Assembly (NCBI RefSeq): GCF_004011805.1
Contig: NZ_ML137198.1
Location: forward strand, 62,001-126,000
DNA length: 64,000 nucleotides
Direction: 5' to 3'
From: Piscinibacter defluvii
GTDB taxonomy: Bacteria > Pseudomonadota > Gammaproteobacteria > Burkholderiales > Burkholderiaceae_C
Shown here: in pieces, positions 28,869-37,110 of the stretch
Numbering within the stretch: position 1 is the stretch's first letter
How the letters are laid out: every line of letters begins with the position of its first letter
Notes under the pieces: model-generated
What the model was told of the DNA's origin: nothing
Database searches by the model: none
What the model saw: the letters and a program-made list of their open reading frames with translations, nothing else
Made by a program: the position numbers and the translations under genes

Positions 28869-30168
28869 CGGGCTGGCCGTTCACGTTCACGACCCGGCAG
28901 TCCGGCGTGTAGGGCTGGCGGCGCGCGTCGCACTGCGCCATCGCCTCGCGCACCGCCTCGTCCAGCGAGCTCGCGTTGCCGGCCCAGGCAAAGGTCTGGC
29001 GCGAGGAGGCGGCGAAGGCCTTGTGGCCCGGCGCGCCGGCGTAGTCGCGCAGCGCCTCCTGCAGCGCGGCACCGCCGCCGCTGCCGCCGCCGATGCGGCC
29101 GTCGCCGCCCAGCTCGACGATCTCGTCGGCGCCGTCGTCCGCCTGCTCGGCCGCGTAGCGCTCGGCAAAGCGGAGGCCGCCGCGCACCAGCAGCGCACTG
29201 CACAGCGCCAGCACCACCAGCGACAGTCCGAACCAGCGCCAGCGGCCCCGGGGCGGCGGCGGGCCGTACTCGTTGGGCCCCGGATTGCCCGGCAGCAGGC
29301 CGATCAGCAGGCTGGCCAGGCTGCCCACGTAGGGCACCAGCACGAACAGCGCCCACCAGCCGTGGCGGTCGCAGTCGTGGCAGCGCAGCACCGTCAGGCG
29401 CATCGAGAAGAAGAACACCCCCAGCGCCCCGACGCCGACCAGCAGCAGCCGCGGCAGGCTCGGCCGCTGCAGGAAGCCGGCGGTGAGCAGCAGCAGCGCG
29501 CCGATCAGCCACAGGTTGGCCGTGGCACTCGACAGGCGCCCGACGCGGCCCGAGAAGCTCAGGCCGATGGCCCAGGCGCTGTGCTCGCCACCGTCCGCCT
29601 CCACGCGCCGCCGCGGATTGCGGCGCGCCTCCAGCGCCGCCTGGCGTTCGGCGCGGCGCAGCGCCTCTTCCTCCGCCTTGGCCGCCAGGGCCATCTCGAG
29701 GTTGGTCGCGCAGGACCGGCAAAGCAGCCGCCGGCTCTGGCGCTCGCCGCAGGTCGGGCAGACCACCTCGTCGGCCGGCGCCGTGGCCACCAGCTCGAGC
29801 TCCTTCGGCTTCGCCGGCACCGGCACCGGCACCGGTGGCGGTGGGGCGGCGACGGGCGGAGCGGCGCGCCGCTCCTCCTCGGGCGGCGGCGCGATCGCCG
29901 GCCAGCCGCCGGCGGCTGGCGCCACCGGCGGCGGCACGGGCATGGGCTCGACGTGCAGTCGCGCGCCCACGGCGGCCAGGCGGCTGACGTAGTGCTGCGC
30001 GTCGGCGGCCGCCAGGCCACGCTTGAGCACCGTGCGCTGGCCCGAGAACAGGCGCTTCAGGCCGGCCTCGTCGGCACGGAGCAGGCGCCCCAGGTCGCGC
30101 TGCACATCCTCGAGCCGGAAACCGGCCAGCACTTCACCACGGAACACGAGTTGGACGGGCGCGCTCAT
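28861..30168 (-). CDS. Zinc-ribbon DUF805 membrane protein
   Basis: A 435-aa protein of unknown function. An N-terminal ~70-residue domain (FRGEVLAGFRLEDVQRDLGRL...) is followed by a Pro/Ala-rich linker, a zinc ribbon (CPTCGERQ...LCRSC) and a DUF805 membrane domain of four hydrophobic segments with the family motif RCHDCDRHGWWALF. A soluble C-terminal tail ends CRVVNVNGQPVR. The ATG at 30168 is preferred to a GTG at 30174. It is convergent with the PAS-GAF gene, overlapping by 8 nt. Confidence 0.75.
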   Translation of the reverse strand: MSAPVQLVFRGEVLAGFRLEDVQRDLGRLLRADEAGLKRLFSGQRTVLKRGLAAADAQHYVSRLAAVGARLHVEPMPVPPPVAPAAGGWPAIAPPPEEERRAAPPVAAPPPPVPVPVPAKPKELELVATAPADEVVCPTCGERQSRRLLCRSCATNLEMALAAKAEEEALRRAERQAALEARRNPRRRVEADGGEHSAWAIGLSFSGRVGRLSSATANLWLIGALLLLTAGFLQRPSLPRLLLVGVGALGVFFFSMRLTVLRCHDCDRHGWWALFVLVPYVGSLASLLIGLLPGNPGPNEYGPPPPRGRWRWFGLSLVVLALCSALLVRGGLRFAERYAAEQADDGADEIVELGGDGRIGGGSGGGAALQEALRDYAGAPGHKAFAASSRQTFAWAGNASSLDEAVREAMAQCDARRQPYTPDCRVVNVNGQPVR

Positions 30169-30252
30169 CGACACGGTCGGGGATTGCGGGAGCGGGCATT
30201 GTCGGGCCGGCGCCCGGGCCGGCCGGCGGCGCGCGCACCCGCGCCTGCGGGG

Positions 30253-30678
30253 TCATCCCGCCAGCCGGGCCAGCGTCAGGGGGTCGGGTGTGCCGTCGAA
30301 CCAGCGCTCGATCGACTGCCGGAACATCGCCTCGCCGGGCACCGCCTGCATGAACAGCGTCATGCAGGAGCGGAACTTCAGGTCGTCGGGTGTACCGAGG
30401 ATCTGGCGCGCGCTGCGCCCCGGCACGGCGAGCATCGCCGCCGTGCACTCGGCCAGGCGCGGCCCGAGCAGCGGATGCCGCCAGTAGGCCTGCGCCTCGG
30501 CCAGGCCGGCCAGGCCGTAGTGCTGCGCCATCGCGCTGTGGCCGAGGCCGCGCAGCTGCGGGAAGACGAACCACATCCAGTGGCTCGCCTTCGCGCCGGC
30601 GCGCAACTCGGACAGCGCCTGCGCATAGACGCCCTGCTGGGCCTCGACGAAGCGCTGCAGCGCGTGCGGATCGTCCAT
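30253..30678 (-). CDS. DUF1810 family protein
   Basis: A 141-aa cytoplasmic protein matching the DUF1810 family: RFVEAQQGVYAQALSELRAG, SHWMWFVFPQLRGLG and LKFRSCMTLFMQA are the recognisable blocks. Function is unknown; homologues are small single-domain proteins. The ATG at 30678 has an ideal AAGGAGG sequence upstream, so the longer frame to 30699 is discounted. It begins 34 bp after the EF-hand gene stop and may be the distal gene of that transcription unit. Confidence 0.82.
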   Translation of the reverse strand: MDDPHALQRFVEAQQGVYAQALSELRAGAKASHWMWFVFPQLRGLGHSAMAQHYGLAGLAEAQAYWRHPLLGPRLAECTAAMLAVPGRSARQILGTPDDLKFRSCMTLFMQAVPGEAMFRQSIERWFDGTPDPLTLARLAG

Positions 30679-30712
30679 CGCGTCCTCCTTGCGGGGCACG
30701 CGACGATCGTAC

Positions 30713-31000
30713 TCAGTTGCCGCCGACGTAGTACAGCGACTTCAGCAGCGCCTGGGTCTGGTCCTCGGTCATCAGGCCGCCCTTGGCGCCCATCTGCTTC
30801 AGCTTCATGTCGTAGGCCTTCTCGACCATCGCCATGAACTCCTTCTTCGACACCATGCCGTCCTTGTTCTTGTCCAGCACGGACATCTTGAACAGCATGA
30901 ACGGGTCCTGGTAGTCGCCCTCGCCGGCGCGGGCGGCGCCGTTCAGGCTGATCAGGGCGGCAGCGGCGACGAGGCCGGCAGCGAGTTTCTTCGTGAACAT
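30713..31000 (-). CDS. Small exported single-EF-hand protein (copy 1)
   Basis: A 95-aa protein with a signal peptide (MFTKKLAAGLVAAAALISLNGAARA) and one canonical Ca2+-binding EF-hand loop, DKNKDGMVSKKEF. A helical tail follows. Its closest relative in the window is the protein at 37111-37401, which has the same loop architecture. No Pro at loop position 2, so it does not look like lanmodulin. It is 74 bp downstream of the ATP-grasp gene. Likely periplasmic; role unknown. Confidence 0.82.
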   Translation of the reverse strand: MFTKKLAAGLVAAAALISLNGAARAGEGDYQDPFMLFKMSVLDKNKDGMVSKKEFMAMVEKAYDMKLKQMGAKGGLMTEDQTQALLKSLYYVGGN

Positions 31001-31074
31001 CGGCAATCTCCTGGGGTTGGATGGGCAGCGGCTGCTGCTGTTCATCCGTCGGGGAAGGACCGCCGCGATGACAC

Positions 31075-32250
31075 TCAATCCGTCGCCGGATACACCCCCA
31101 CCAGCGCCTTCTCGCGCCGCCAGCCGCGCCAGAACGAGCGCCAGTCGAGCGGCCGGAAACCACGCCTGCGGTTGGCCGCGCCGATCTCGAACAGCCAGCG
31201 GTACTGGCGCATCAGGTCGCGCCAGGCGGCCAGGAGCGGCGTGCGCCGGTCCCAGATGTGGGTGCTCTCGGCCCCTGCGCCGTTGACCTCGACGATGGTG
31301 AAGGCCTCGCCCCGCCGCACGGCCTCGAAGTCGGCGAAGCGGATGTCGAAGCGGCCGAAGTGGAACTCCGGCAGGCTGCGTGCGATGGCCTCGAAACGTG
31401 CCTCCATCGCCGGTGTCACGAAGGCCGTGCCGTCGCGGAAGATCGCGCCGCGGCTGTGGCTGCCGGCGAACGCGAGCCGGATCGCCTCGCCCGCCGCCGG
31501 CACCGTGTCGAGCCGTGCCGCATGGCGCCCCAGGTACAGGTGCGGCACGCGCCCGGCGCGCGGGTCGGCCAGGATCAGCTCGCGCAGCGTGCGCCGGCCG
31601 TCGCCGTGCACGTAGGGAAAGTACTTCAGCGTCAGCGAGACGATGCGCCCGCGCGCCTCGCCCGGCCGGCGCACGTAGAACACGCCGGCCTCGCCTTCGT
31701 GCGGCACGTAGCGCTGCAGCAGCAGCCGCGCGCCGCGCGGAAAGGCGGCCAGGTAGGCGCGCAGCGCCGCCGCGTCGCGCAGCAGCTTGACGCCCGCACC
31801 GCGGCAGCCGAGGTCGGGCTTGCCGACCACCGGCAGCGCGAGCCCGGCGTCGCGCAGGCGGGCGAGCGCCTCGTCCAGTTCGGCGTCGAGCGTCGATCCC
31901 GCGACCGCCTGCTCGGCCAGCGTGGGCCGGTCCAGCGCGATGAAGGGGGCGGTCCAGGCGGGCGCATGGCGCAGCGCCAGCGCGAGGATCTGCGCCTTCG
32001 ATTCGCCGACGAAGCCGCCGCCCGGGAACGACGGGTTGGCCGCCGTCGGCAGCAGCACGCCGCGGTGGCGCAGCATCAGCCAGGCCGCGTACAGCGCCAC
32101 CGGCGGATAGAAGGCCCACATCGGCCAGAACTCGTAGAAGCTCAGCGGGTCGCCGTCGGTGTCCAGCGGCGGCATGCCCTGGTGCGGGCGCGGCACGGGA
32201 GCGGCGGTGGTGGGCGCGGGCGCGGCACGCAGCGCGACGACGGTGTTCAT
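31075..32250 (-). CDS. ATP-grasp-like protein, substrate unknown
   Basis: A 391-aa protein with features of the ATP-grasp ligase superfamily. A lysine-containing nucleotide-binding segment (LPVVGKPDLGCRGAGVKLLRD) is followed by LLLQRYVPHEGEAGVFYVR and a metal-binding acidic end (FGRFDIRFADFEAV...FTIVEVNGAGAES, with D and E/N ligands). The N-terminus carries a hydrophobic stretch (FYEFWPMWAFYPPVALYAAWLML). It is the last gene of an overlapping operon, with 4 nt overlap to dedA. Carboxylate-amine ligation is the family chemistry; the actual product is unknown. Confidence 0.72.
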   Translation of the reverse strand: MNTVVALRAAPAPTTAAPVPRPHQGMPPLDTDGDPLSFYEFWPMWAFYPPVALYAAWLMLRHRGVLLPTAANPSFPGGGFVGESKAQILALALRHAPAWTAPFIALDRPTLAEQAVAGSTLDAELDEALARLRDAGLALPVVGKPDLGCRGAGVKLLRDAAALRAYLAAFPRGARLLLQRYVPHEGEAGVFYVRRPGEARGRIVSLTLKYFPYVHGDGRRTLRELILADPRAGRVPHLYLGRHAARLDTVPAAGEAIRLAFAGSHSRGAIFRDGTAFVTPAMEARFEAIARSLPEFHFGRFDIRFADFEAVRRGEAFTIVEVNGAGAESTHIWDRRTPLLAAWRDLMRQYRWLFEIGAANRRRGFRPLDWRSFWRGWRREKALVGVYPATD

Positions 32251-32843
32251 GGCGTTTCTCCTCGACGACGATCGGCCAGCGCGCGCCAGGCCGGCACGGC
32301 CAGCGCGAGCACGACCAGCGGCAACGCCACCGCCAGCGGCGCGGGCAGCGGCAGCCAGCGCATCAGCGCGGCGCCGGCGGCGGCGCCGAAGGCCAGCAGC
32401 CCGGCCGTCCACAGCGCCACCGCCAGCAGCACCCAGGCCGTGAACGGCAGCAGCGGGATGCGCAGCCAGCCGCAGGCGGTGTAGGTGACGAGGCGCAGGC
32501 CCGGGATCACGCGCGCCAGCAGCACGGCCGAGGGCAGGCGCTGCTGCAGCCGCGCGCGCCAGGGCCGGGCCCGCGCGCCGCCCCAGCGGCGCTGCAACGC
32601 CGGCCAGCGCAGCGCGGCGGCACCGGCGGCATAGAGCAGCAGGTCGCCCGCGGCGATGCCGCCGGCCACCGCGGCGAACGCGGCGCTCCACGACAGCAGC
32701 CCCTGCGCGGCCACGGCTGCGCCGGCGGCGATCGCCAGGTCCTCGACCAGCAGGGTGGTCAGCGCGAGCGCGAGCATCACCACCCAGGGCTCGGCCATGC
32801 CGGCCAGTGCGGCCTGCCAGGCGCCGGCCCAGTCGCTCAGCAT
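32247..32843 (-). CDS. DedA-family membrane protein
   Basis: A 198-aa polytopic membrane protein of the DedA/SNARE-associated family, several members of which flip undecaprenyl phosphate or phospholipids. Family marks are LLVEDLAIAAGAAVA near the N-terminus, the amphipathic re-entrant segment with GGIAAGDLLLYAAG and the basic ARVIPGLRLVTYTACG motif. It overlaps the hydrolase gene before it by 7 nt and the ATP-grasp gene after it by 4 nt, so stoichiometric production is likely. Confidence 0.85.
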   Translation of the reverse strand: MLSDWAGAWQAALAGMAEPWVVMLALALTTLLVEDLAIAAGAAVAAQGLLSWSAAFAAVAGGIAAGDLLLYAAGAAALRWPALQRRWGGARARPWRARLQQRLPSAVLLARVIPGLRLVTYTACGWLRIPLLPFTAWVLLAVALWTAGLLAFGAAAGAALMRWLPLPAPLAVALPLVVLALAVPAWRALADRRRGETP

Positions 32844-33649
32844 GCCGACCTCACCGCGGCTTCGATCGTCGCACGCACCCGTTCGGACGCGTTCCAGGGC
32901 AGGAAGTGGTTCGCCCCGGGCAGCAGCAGGGTGTCGATGCAGCGGGCGCCGGTCAGCCGCCGGCGCAGGTAGTCGACGTTGGCCACCGGCACCAGCGCGT
33001 CGGCCGTGCCGTGCAGGATGCGCACCGGCGCCGTGATGCGCGGCAGCAGCGCGCCGAGCTCGACCAGCTCGGGCTGCAGCGCCAGCAGTTCGGCGTTGGC
33101 ATTGCGGATCGCGCGCGGCAGCAGCGCGCGCAGCGGCGGCCAGGCACCGAGCGGCTGCAGCGGATGGACCTTCTCCAGCGCCGGGTCGAGCGAGGCGGCC
33201 ACCAGCACCAGCGCCAGCACCTCGCCCGGGTGCTCGGCCGCGACCCGCGCGGCGATCGCGCCGCCGAGCGAATGGCCGACCAGCACCGCGCCGCGGCCGT
33301 CGTTCGGCAGCAGGCGGGCCACCGCCTCGGCCTGGTCTGCCAGGCGCGTGACGGCCGCCTCCGGGCCACTGCGGCCGAAGCCGGGGCGGTCGAGCGCCAC
33401 CAGCTCGAGGCCCGGCGGCGGATCGAGCAGCAGCTCCGACCAGCCGCTCGCCGAACCCGGCGTGCCGTGCACGAGGATGACCCGCGGGCCATCCGGCACG
33501 CCGGCCACCAGCGCGCTCAGGCCTCCGGGCAATGGGCGCCGCAGCGCCTCGAGCGCCGCCGCCGGCGCTGCCGGTCGCTGCGGCGCGCAGCCGAGTGTCG
33601 CCAGCAGCACCACCAGCGCACCGGCGTGGCGGGCGACGGCCACACTCAT
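32837..33649 (-). CDS. Alpha/beta-hydrolase lipoprotein
   Basis: A 270-aa alpha/beta-hydrolase. The oxyanion motif is ILVHGTPGSASGW, the nucleophile Ser lies in VLVGHSLGGAIAA, the acid in ILHGTADALVPV and the His in LLPGANHFLPW. The N-terminus MSVAVARHAGALVVLLATLGC ends in a lipobox-like sequence with Cys near residue 21, suggesting a lipid-anchored periplasmic or outer-membrane enzyme. Substrate unknown. Overlaps the upstream TPR gene by 4 nt and dedA by 7 nt. Confidence 0.87.
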   Translation of the reverse strand: MSVAVARHAGALVVLLATLGCAPQRPAAPAAALEALRRPLPGGLSALVAGVPDGPRVILVHGTPGSASGWSELLLDPPPGLELVALDRPGFGRSGPEAAVTRLADQAEAVARLLPNDGRGAVLVGHSLGGAIAARVAAEHPGEVLALVLVAASLDPALEKVHPLQPLGAWPPLRALLPRAIRNANAELLALQPELVELGALLPRITAPVRILHGTADALVPVANVDYLRRRLTGARCIDTLLLPGANHFLPWNASERVRATIEAAVRSAC

Positions 33650-34857
33650 GCGGCCTCGGCGCGCGGCCGCGGCGCGTTCAGCATCTGGCCGAACCAGCGC
33701 TGCTGCGCGGTGCTGCCGCCCAGCAGGTGCAGCCGCGCCATCAAGGGCTGCAGCTCGCGGCGCGCCTCCTGCCAGCGCTGCTGGGCGTAGGCCGCCACGC
33801 CGCGCGCGGCGGGCCAGGCCAGCTCGCGCCAGGCCGGGGTGTCCGCGCGCGCCGCATGCTGCGCGAGGCCGGACAGCAGCTCGGCCAGCGCGGCCTCGTC
33901 GCCCGCGCGTGCCAGCGCGTAGGCAAAGTGCAGGTCGAGGAAGGCGTTCTGCCGGTCGTGGATGCGCGGCCGCACGTGGGCGGCCAGGTCCTGCCAGCGC
34001 GCGCCGCCGTCCAGCCCGAGCGCCTCGATGCGCGCCAGCAGCGAGACCGCATTGACCTGGTCCTGCACGTAGGTCTTGCGCACGCCCCAGACACGCGCAT
34101 CCCACAGCGCCAGCGCGGCCGCGGCGTCGCCGCGCGCCAGGTGGAACAGCGCCAGGTGCCACCACTGGTGCGTCAGCATGAAGCTGGAGCAGCGTTCCCA
34201 GGTGGGCGCGAGCGGCTCGAGCCAGGCGATGCCGGCGGCGGCATCGCCGCGGGCTTCGTGCACATGGGCCACCGCATGCTGGGCCCAGGGGTCGTGCCGG
34301 TCCAGCGCGACGGCGCGTTCGCCGATCAGCAGCGCGTCGGCCAGCGCGCCGTTCTGCTCCAGCGCGAAGGCGTGCAGCCCCCAGGCCTGGCCGACCTCGG
34401 GCGCGGCCCGCAGCGTGGCGCTGCTGAGCGCCAGCATGCCGGCGCGCTCGCCCAGGTTGAGCTGGTGCACCTGCGCCAGCTTGGCGTTGAGCAGGTCGCG
34501 CGGCCACTGGCGCGCGAGCTCGAGATGGCGCTGCAGCGCGAGCGCGGGCCGGCCGTCGGCCCAGGCCTCGAGCGCGGCCAGCAGCAGGCGCTCGCGCGGC
34601 AGTGCGCGGTGCGCCGCGGCCTGCGCACGCACCAGCCAGGGCCGCGCGCGCTGCACGCCCTCGGCGGTCTGCAGGAACAGGTAGAGCGCCGCGGACAGCG
34701 CCTGCGGCAGCGGCGCGCCGGGTTCGGCCTCGGCCAGCGGCAGGATCGCCGCCGCGCGCTGACCGTGGCTGAGCACCTCGAACGCGAAGTCGGACACGGC
34801 CGCGGCCGTCGCCTCCGTGTCGGCGCTCAGCGCGAGGCCGAAGCGGTCGTGGCGCAT
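33646..34857 (-). CDS. TTC38-like tetratricopeptide repeat protein
   Basis: A 403-aa all-helical protein with tetratricopeptide-like repeats. It resembles bacterial relatives of TTC38, with the block HDPWAQHAVAHVHEARGD, FMLTHQWWHLALFHLARGD and DLHFAYALARAGD. There is no signal peptide. The ATG at 34857 (MRHDRFGLALSAD) is chosen since TTC38-like proteins begin with a similar stretch. It is the third gene of the overlapping operon; probably a scaffold, but no direct function is known. Confidence 0.8.
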   Translation of the reverse strand: MRHDRFGLALSADTEATAAAVSDFAFEVLSHGQRAAAILPLAEAEPGAPLPQALSAALYLFLQTAEGVQRARPWLVRAQAAAHRALPRERLLLAALEAWADGRPALALQRHLELARQWPRDLLNAKLAQVHQLNLGERAGMLALSSATLRAAPEVGQAWGLHAFALEQNGALADALLIGERAVALDRHDPWAQHAVAHVHEARGDAAAGIAWLEPLAPTWERCSSFMLTHQWWHLALFHLARGDAAAALALWDARVWGVRKTYVQDQVNAVSLLARIEALGLDGGARWQDLAAHVRPRIHDRQNAFLDLHFAYALARAGDEAALAELLSGLAQHAARADTPAWRELAWPAARGVAAYAQQRWQEARRELQPLMARLHLLGGSTAQQRWFGQMLNAPRPRAEAA

Positions 34858-34874
34858 CGTGCCGGCCCCGCCGC

Positions 34875-35369
34875 TCAGGCCGCCACGCGGCGCCGGGCCG
34901 CGAGCAGGCCGGTCAGCGCGCCACGGTGCAGCCACAGCAGCCCCGCGGCCGCCAGCCACACGCCGCAGGCCAGCGCGAACAGCTGGCCGCCGTCCAGGCT
35001 GCCGTCGGTGTTGCGCACCTGCACGCCCAGCGGCGTGAACAGGTGGAAGAAGATCGCGCCGCTGATCACGCCCAGCGACAACAGCGCGCCGAGTGCCGAC
35101 AGCAGCGCGCGGCCGACGAACAGGCCGCCCAGCAGCAGCGCCGAGGCGACCAGCTCGGCGCTGCCGACCACGTACTGGCTGAACGGCCCGCTGCGTGCGA
35201 ACAGCCCCGGGACGCCGAGGCTCGCGCCCCAGGCGTCGAGCGTGCCGAAGATGTATTGCGTCTCGGGCGAGTCGCTGAACTTGAAGAACAGCGACTGCAC
35301 GAACACGAAGGCGATGTAGAGCGCGAGCGCGGCGGCGATCACGCGGCGGGTGCGGGTGGGCTGGTCCAT
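34875..35369 (-). CDS. DoxX-like small membrane protein
   Basis: A 164-aa protein with four predicted transmembrane helices (VIAAALALYIAFVFVQSLFFKF; GSAELVASALLLGGLFVG; LLSLGVISGAIFFHLFTPLGV; LFALACGVWLAAAGLLWL). Arrangement and the FKFSDSPETQYIF loop suggest a DoxX/DoxD-like protein. DoxX proteins are linked to quinone-dependent redox chemistry in some organisms, but no catalytic motif can be named here. It lies 10 bp after the YHS gene and 17 bp before the TTC38-like gene. Confidence 0.72.
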   Translation of the reverse strand: MDQPTRTRRVIAAALALYIAFVFVQSLFFKFSDSPETQYIFGTLDAWGASLGVPGLFARSGPFSQYVVGSAELVASALLLGGLFVGRALLSALGALLSLGVISGAIFFHLFTPLGVQVRNTDGSLDGGQLFALACGVWLAAAGLLWLHRGALTGLLAARRRVAA

Positions 35370-35379
35370 GGTCGTCACC

Positions 35380-35844
35380 TCACTTGCCGAGCACGGCGGG
35401 CCAGTTGCGGTCGGCCTTGACGATGAAGCCGGGGATGTCCTGCTCCCACTTCTTCTGCACCTCGGCGTCGTAGTTGAGGTAGAGCTTGCCGTCCACCAGC
35501 TTCCAGTGGCGCGGGTCGCCCGAGGCGGTGTAGCCCTGCGACACGGCCCAGGCGCAGTAGCCGCCGTACTGCGGCGCGTACCTCTCGGGCGCGGCGGCGA
35601 AACGGTCGCGGTTCTCGGCGCTGGCGAAGCGCCACTCGGCGCCGTTCCACTCCAGGCTGTAGCGCTTGTCGCCCTTGACCGGCTGCTGCTGCGTGAAGAA
35701 GGCCACCGCGTCGTAGCCGTCGACCGCGGTGCGGCTGAAGGTGCCGGTGTAGACCGGGGCGTCCTTGGCCAGCGCGGGGGCGGCCTGCAGCCCGATTGCC
35801 GCCAGCGTGAGCACGCCGGCGTGGCGGATGAGTCGCGAAACCAT
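35380..35844 (-). CDS. Exported YHS-domain protein
   Basis: A 154-aa protein with a signal peptide (MVSRLIRHAGVLTLAAIGLQAAPALA) and a YHS-like domain: VDGYDAVAFFTQQQPVKGDKRYSLEWNGAEWRFAS in outline, then PQYGGYCAWAVSQGYTASGDPRHW. A single conserved Cys and YHS fold suggest metal or redox binding in the periplasm; proteins of this type are common in Burkholderiales. It is first in the six-gene minus-strand operon, so the promoter should lie in 35845-35965, where I recognised no clear boxes. Confidence 0.85.
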   Translation of the reverse strand: MVSRLIRHAGVLTLAAIGLQAAPALAKDAPVYTGTFSRTAVDGYDAVAFFTQQQPVKGDKRYSLEWNGAEWRFASAENRDRFAAAPERYAPQYGGYCAWAVSQGYTASGDPRHWKLVDGKLYLNYDAEVQKKWEQDIPGFIVKADRNWPAVLGK

Positions 35845-35965
35845 CGTAGGAACCTCTGCGAACGGATGGAATGCGCCTCGGTCGCGTGCCGCGCCGCCGG
35901 CCTTACACGGCGGGGCGCTGTAAGCACGCGGCCGCGCCGCGCGACCACGGCCGCAGGAGGTCGCC

Positions 35966-36724
35966 ATGGACACCATCTCGCTGCCGCTCGCGTCGCGCCC
36001 GCGCGCCGCGACCTACCGTGTGCGCCTGGCACACGACGACGCGGACCGGCGCGCCGCCCAGGCGCTGCGCTTCGCGGTCTTCAACCTGGAGCTGCACGAA
36101 GGCCTGGCGCAGTCCTGGGCGACCGGGCTGGATGCCGATGCCTTCGACGCCGTGTGCGACCACCTGCTGGTGGAGGAATGCACCAGCGGCCAGGTGGTCG
36201 GCACCTACCGGCTGCAGACCGGCACCAGCGCGGCGCGCCACCACGGCTACTACAGCGAGCGCGAGTTCGAGTTCGCGCCCTACGAGCCGCAGCGCGCGCG
36301 CATCGTCGAGCTGGGCCGAGCCTGCATCCACGCGCAGCACCGGAACTTCGCAGTGCTCAACCTGCTGTGGGGCGGCATCGCCGACTACGCGCGCACGCGC
36401 GGCGCGCGCTGGCTGCTCGGCTGCAGCTCGCTGACCTCGCAGGACCCCGCCGCCGGCGCCGCGGCCTGGCAGCAGTTGCAGCGCCACCAGGCCGAACCGG
36501 CGCTGCGCACGCTGCCGACGCCGGCCTTTGCCTGCCCGCTCGACACCACCGGCCCGGCCCCGAAGATCCCCAAGCTGCTCGCGGCCTACCTCGCGCTCGG
36601 CGCCACGCTGGCCGGCCCGCCGGCGCTGGACCGCGAGTTCGGCACCATCGACGTCCTGACCCTGCTCGACCTCGACGGGCTCAAGCACCGCTGGCTGAGC
36701 CGCGCGCCGCTCGGGCTCGGCTGA
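35966..36724 (+). CDS. OlsB-like N-acyltransferase (GNAT superfamily)
   Basis: A 252-aa protein resembling OlsB, the acyl-ACP-dependent L-ornithine N-alpha-acyltransferase that begins ornithine lipid synthesis. Family marks are RLAHDDADRRAAQALRFAVF, VVGTYRLQTG, EFEFAPYEPQRARIVELGRACI and LLWGGIADYARTRGARWLLG. Start at ATG 35966 after GGAGGTCGCC. The partner O-acyltransferase OlsA is not adjacent, so ornithine lipid formation is inferred rather than shown. Followed by a strong hairpin. Confidence 0.78.
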   Translation: MDTISLPLASRPRAATYRVRLAHDDADRRAAQALRFAVFNLELHEGLAQSWATGLDADAFDAVCDHLLVEECTSGQVVGTYRLQTGTSAARHHGYYSEREFEFAPYEPQRARIVELGRACIHAQHRNFAVLNLLWGGIADYARTRGARWLLGCSSLTSQDPAAGAAAWQQLQRHQAEPALRTLPTPAFACPLDTTGPAPKIPKLLAAYLALGATLAGPPALDREFGTIDVLTLLDLDGLKHRWLSRAPLGLG

Positions 36725-36736
36725 GCCCCGCGCCGC

Positions 36737-36769
36737 CAGACAAACGCCAGACAGACGCCAGACAAACGG
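36737..36769. repeat. Three tandem 11-bp units
   Basis: CAGACAAACGC, CAGACAGACGC and CAGACAAACGG occur back to back directly after the acyltransferase stop codon. The last unit runs into the following terminator stem. Few changes between copies suggest a recent tandem duplication. Confidence 0.8.
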
Positions 36770-36798
36770 CCCCGCCCCGGAACCGGGAGCGGGGCCGT
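36766..36798. terminator. Hairpin terminator between convergent genes
   Basis: A perfect 10-bp stem, ACGGCCCCGC (36766-36775) with GCGGGGCCGT (36789-36798), around a 13-nt loop. It lies between the convergent OlsB-like gene and the small DUF4148-like gene, and could serve both. There is no marked T tract on either side. Confidence 0.65.
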
Positions 36799-36818
36799 GT
36801 GGCCTGTGGGCCGGGGCT

Positions 36819-37082
36819 TCAGGAGCCCTGGCGCGAGGCCTCGCGGCGCTGCGCCAGCGCGCGCGCCTCCTGCTGGGCGCGCAGTTCGCGCTCGACCAGC
36901 CGGGCGCGCGCCAGGCCACGCGGGGTGCCGTCGCCGGCGTCGATCCAGAAGCTGCCGTCGGCACGGGCCTGCTCGAGCTCGGCGAGCACCTGGGCGCGTG
37001 TCTTGGGCTCGGCGGCAAACGACTGGGTGGCGAGCACGGCCGGCAGCAACCCGGCCAGCACGATGAGGGAAAGGCGGTTCAT
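36819..37082 (-). CDS. Small exported DUF4148-like protein
   Basis: An 87-aa protein with a signal peptide (MNRLSLIVLAGLLPAVLATQSFA) followed by KTRAQVLAELEQARADG, the hallmark of the DUF4148 family common in Burkholderiales. The rest is charged and helical. Function unknown, presumably periplasmic. It follows the EF-hand gene 28 bp downstream and may be co-transcribed. Confidence 0.75.
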   Translation of the reverse strand: MNRLSLIVLAGLLPAVLATQSFAAEPKTRAQVLAELEQARADGSFWIDAGDGTPRGLARARLVERELRAQQEARALAQRREASRQGS

Positions 37083-37110
37083 GGTGTTGTCCTCGGTCGG
37101 GGGTGGTGGG

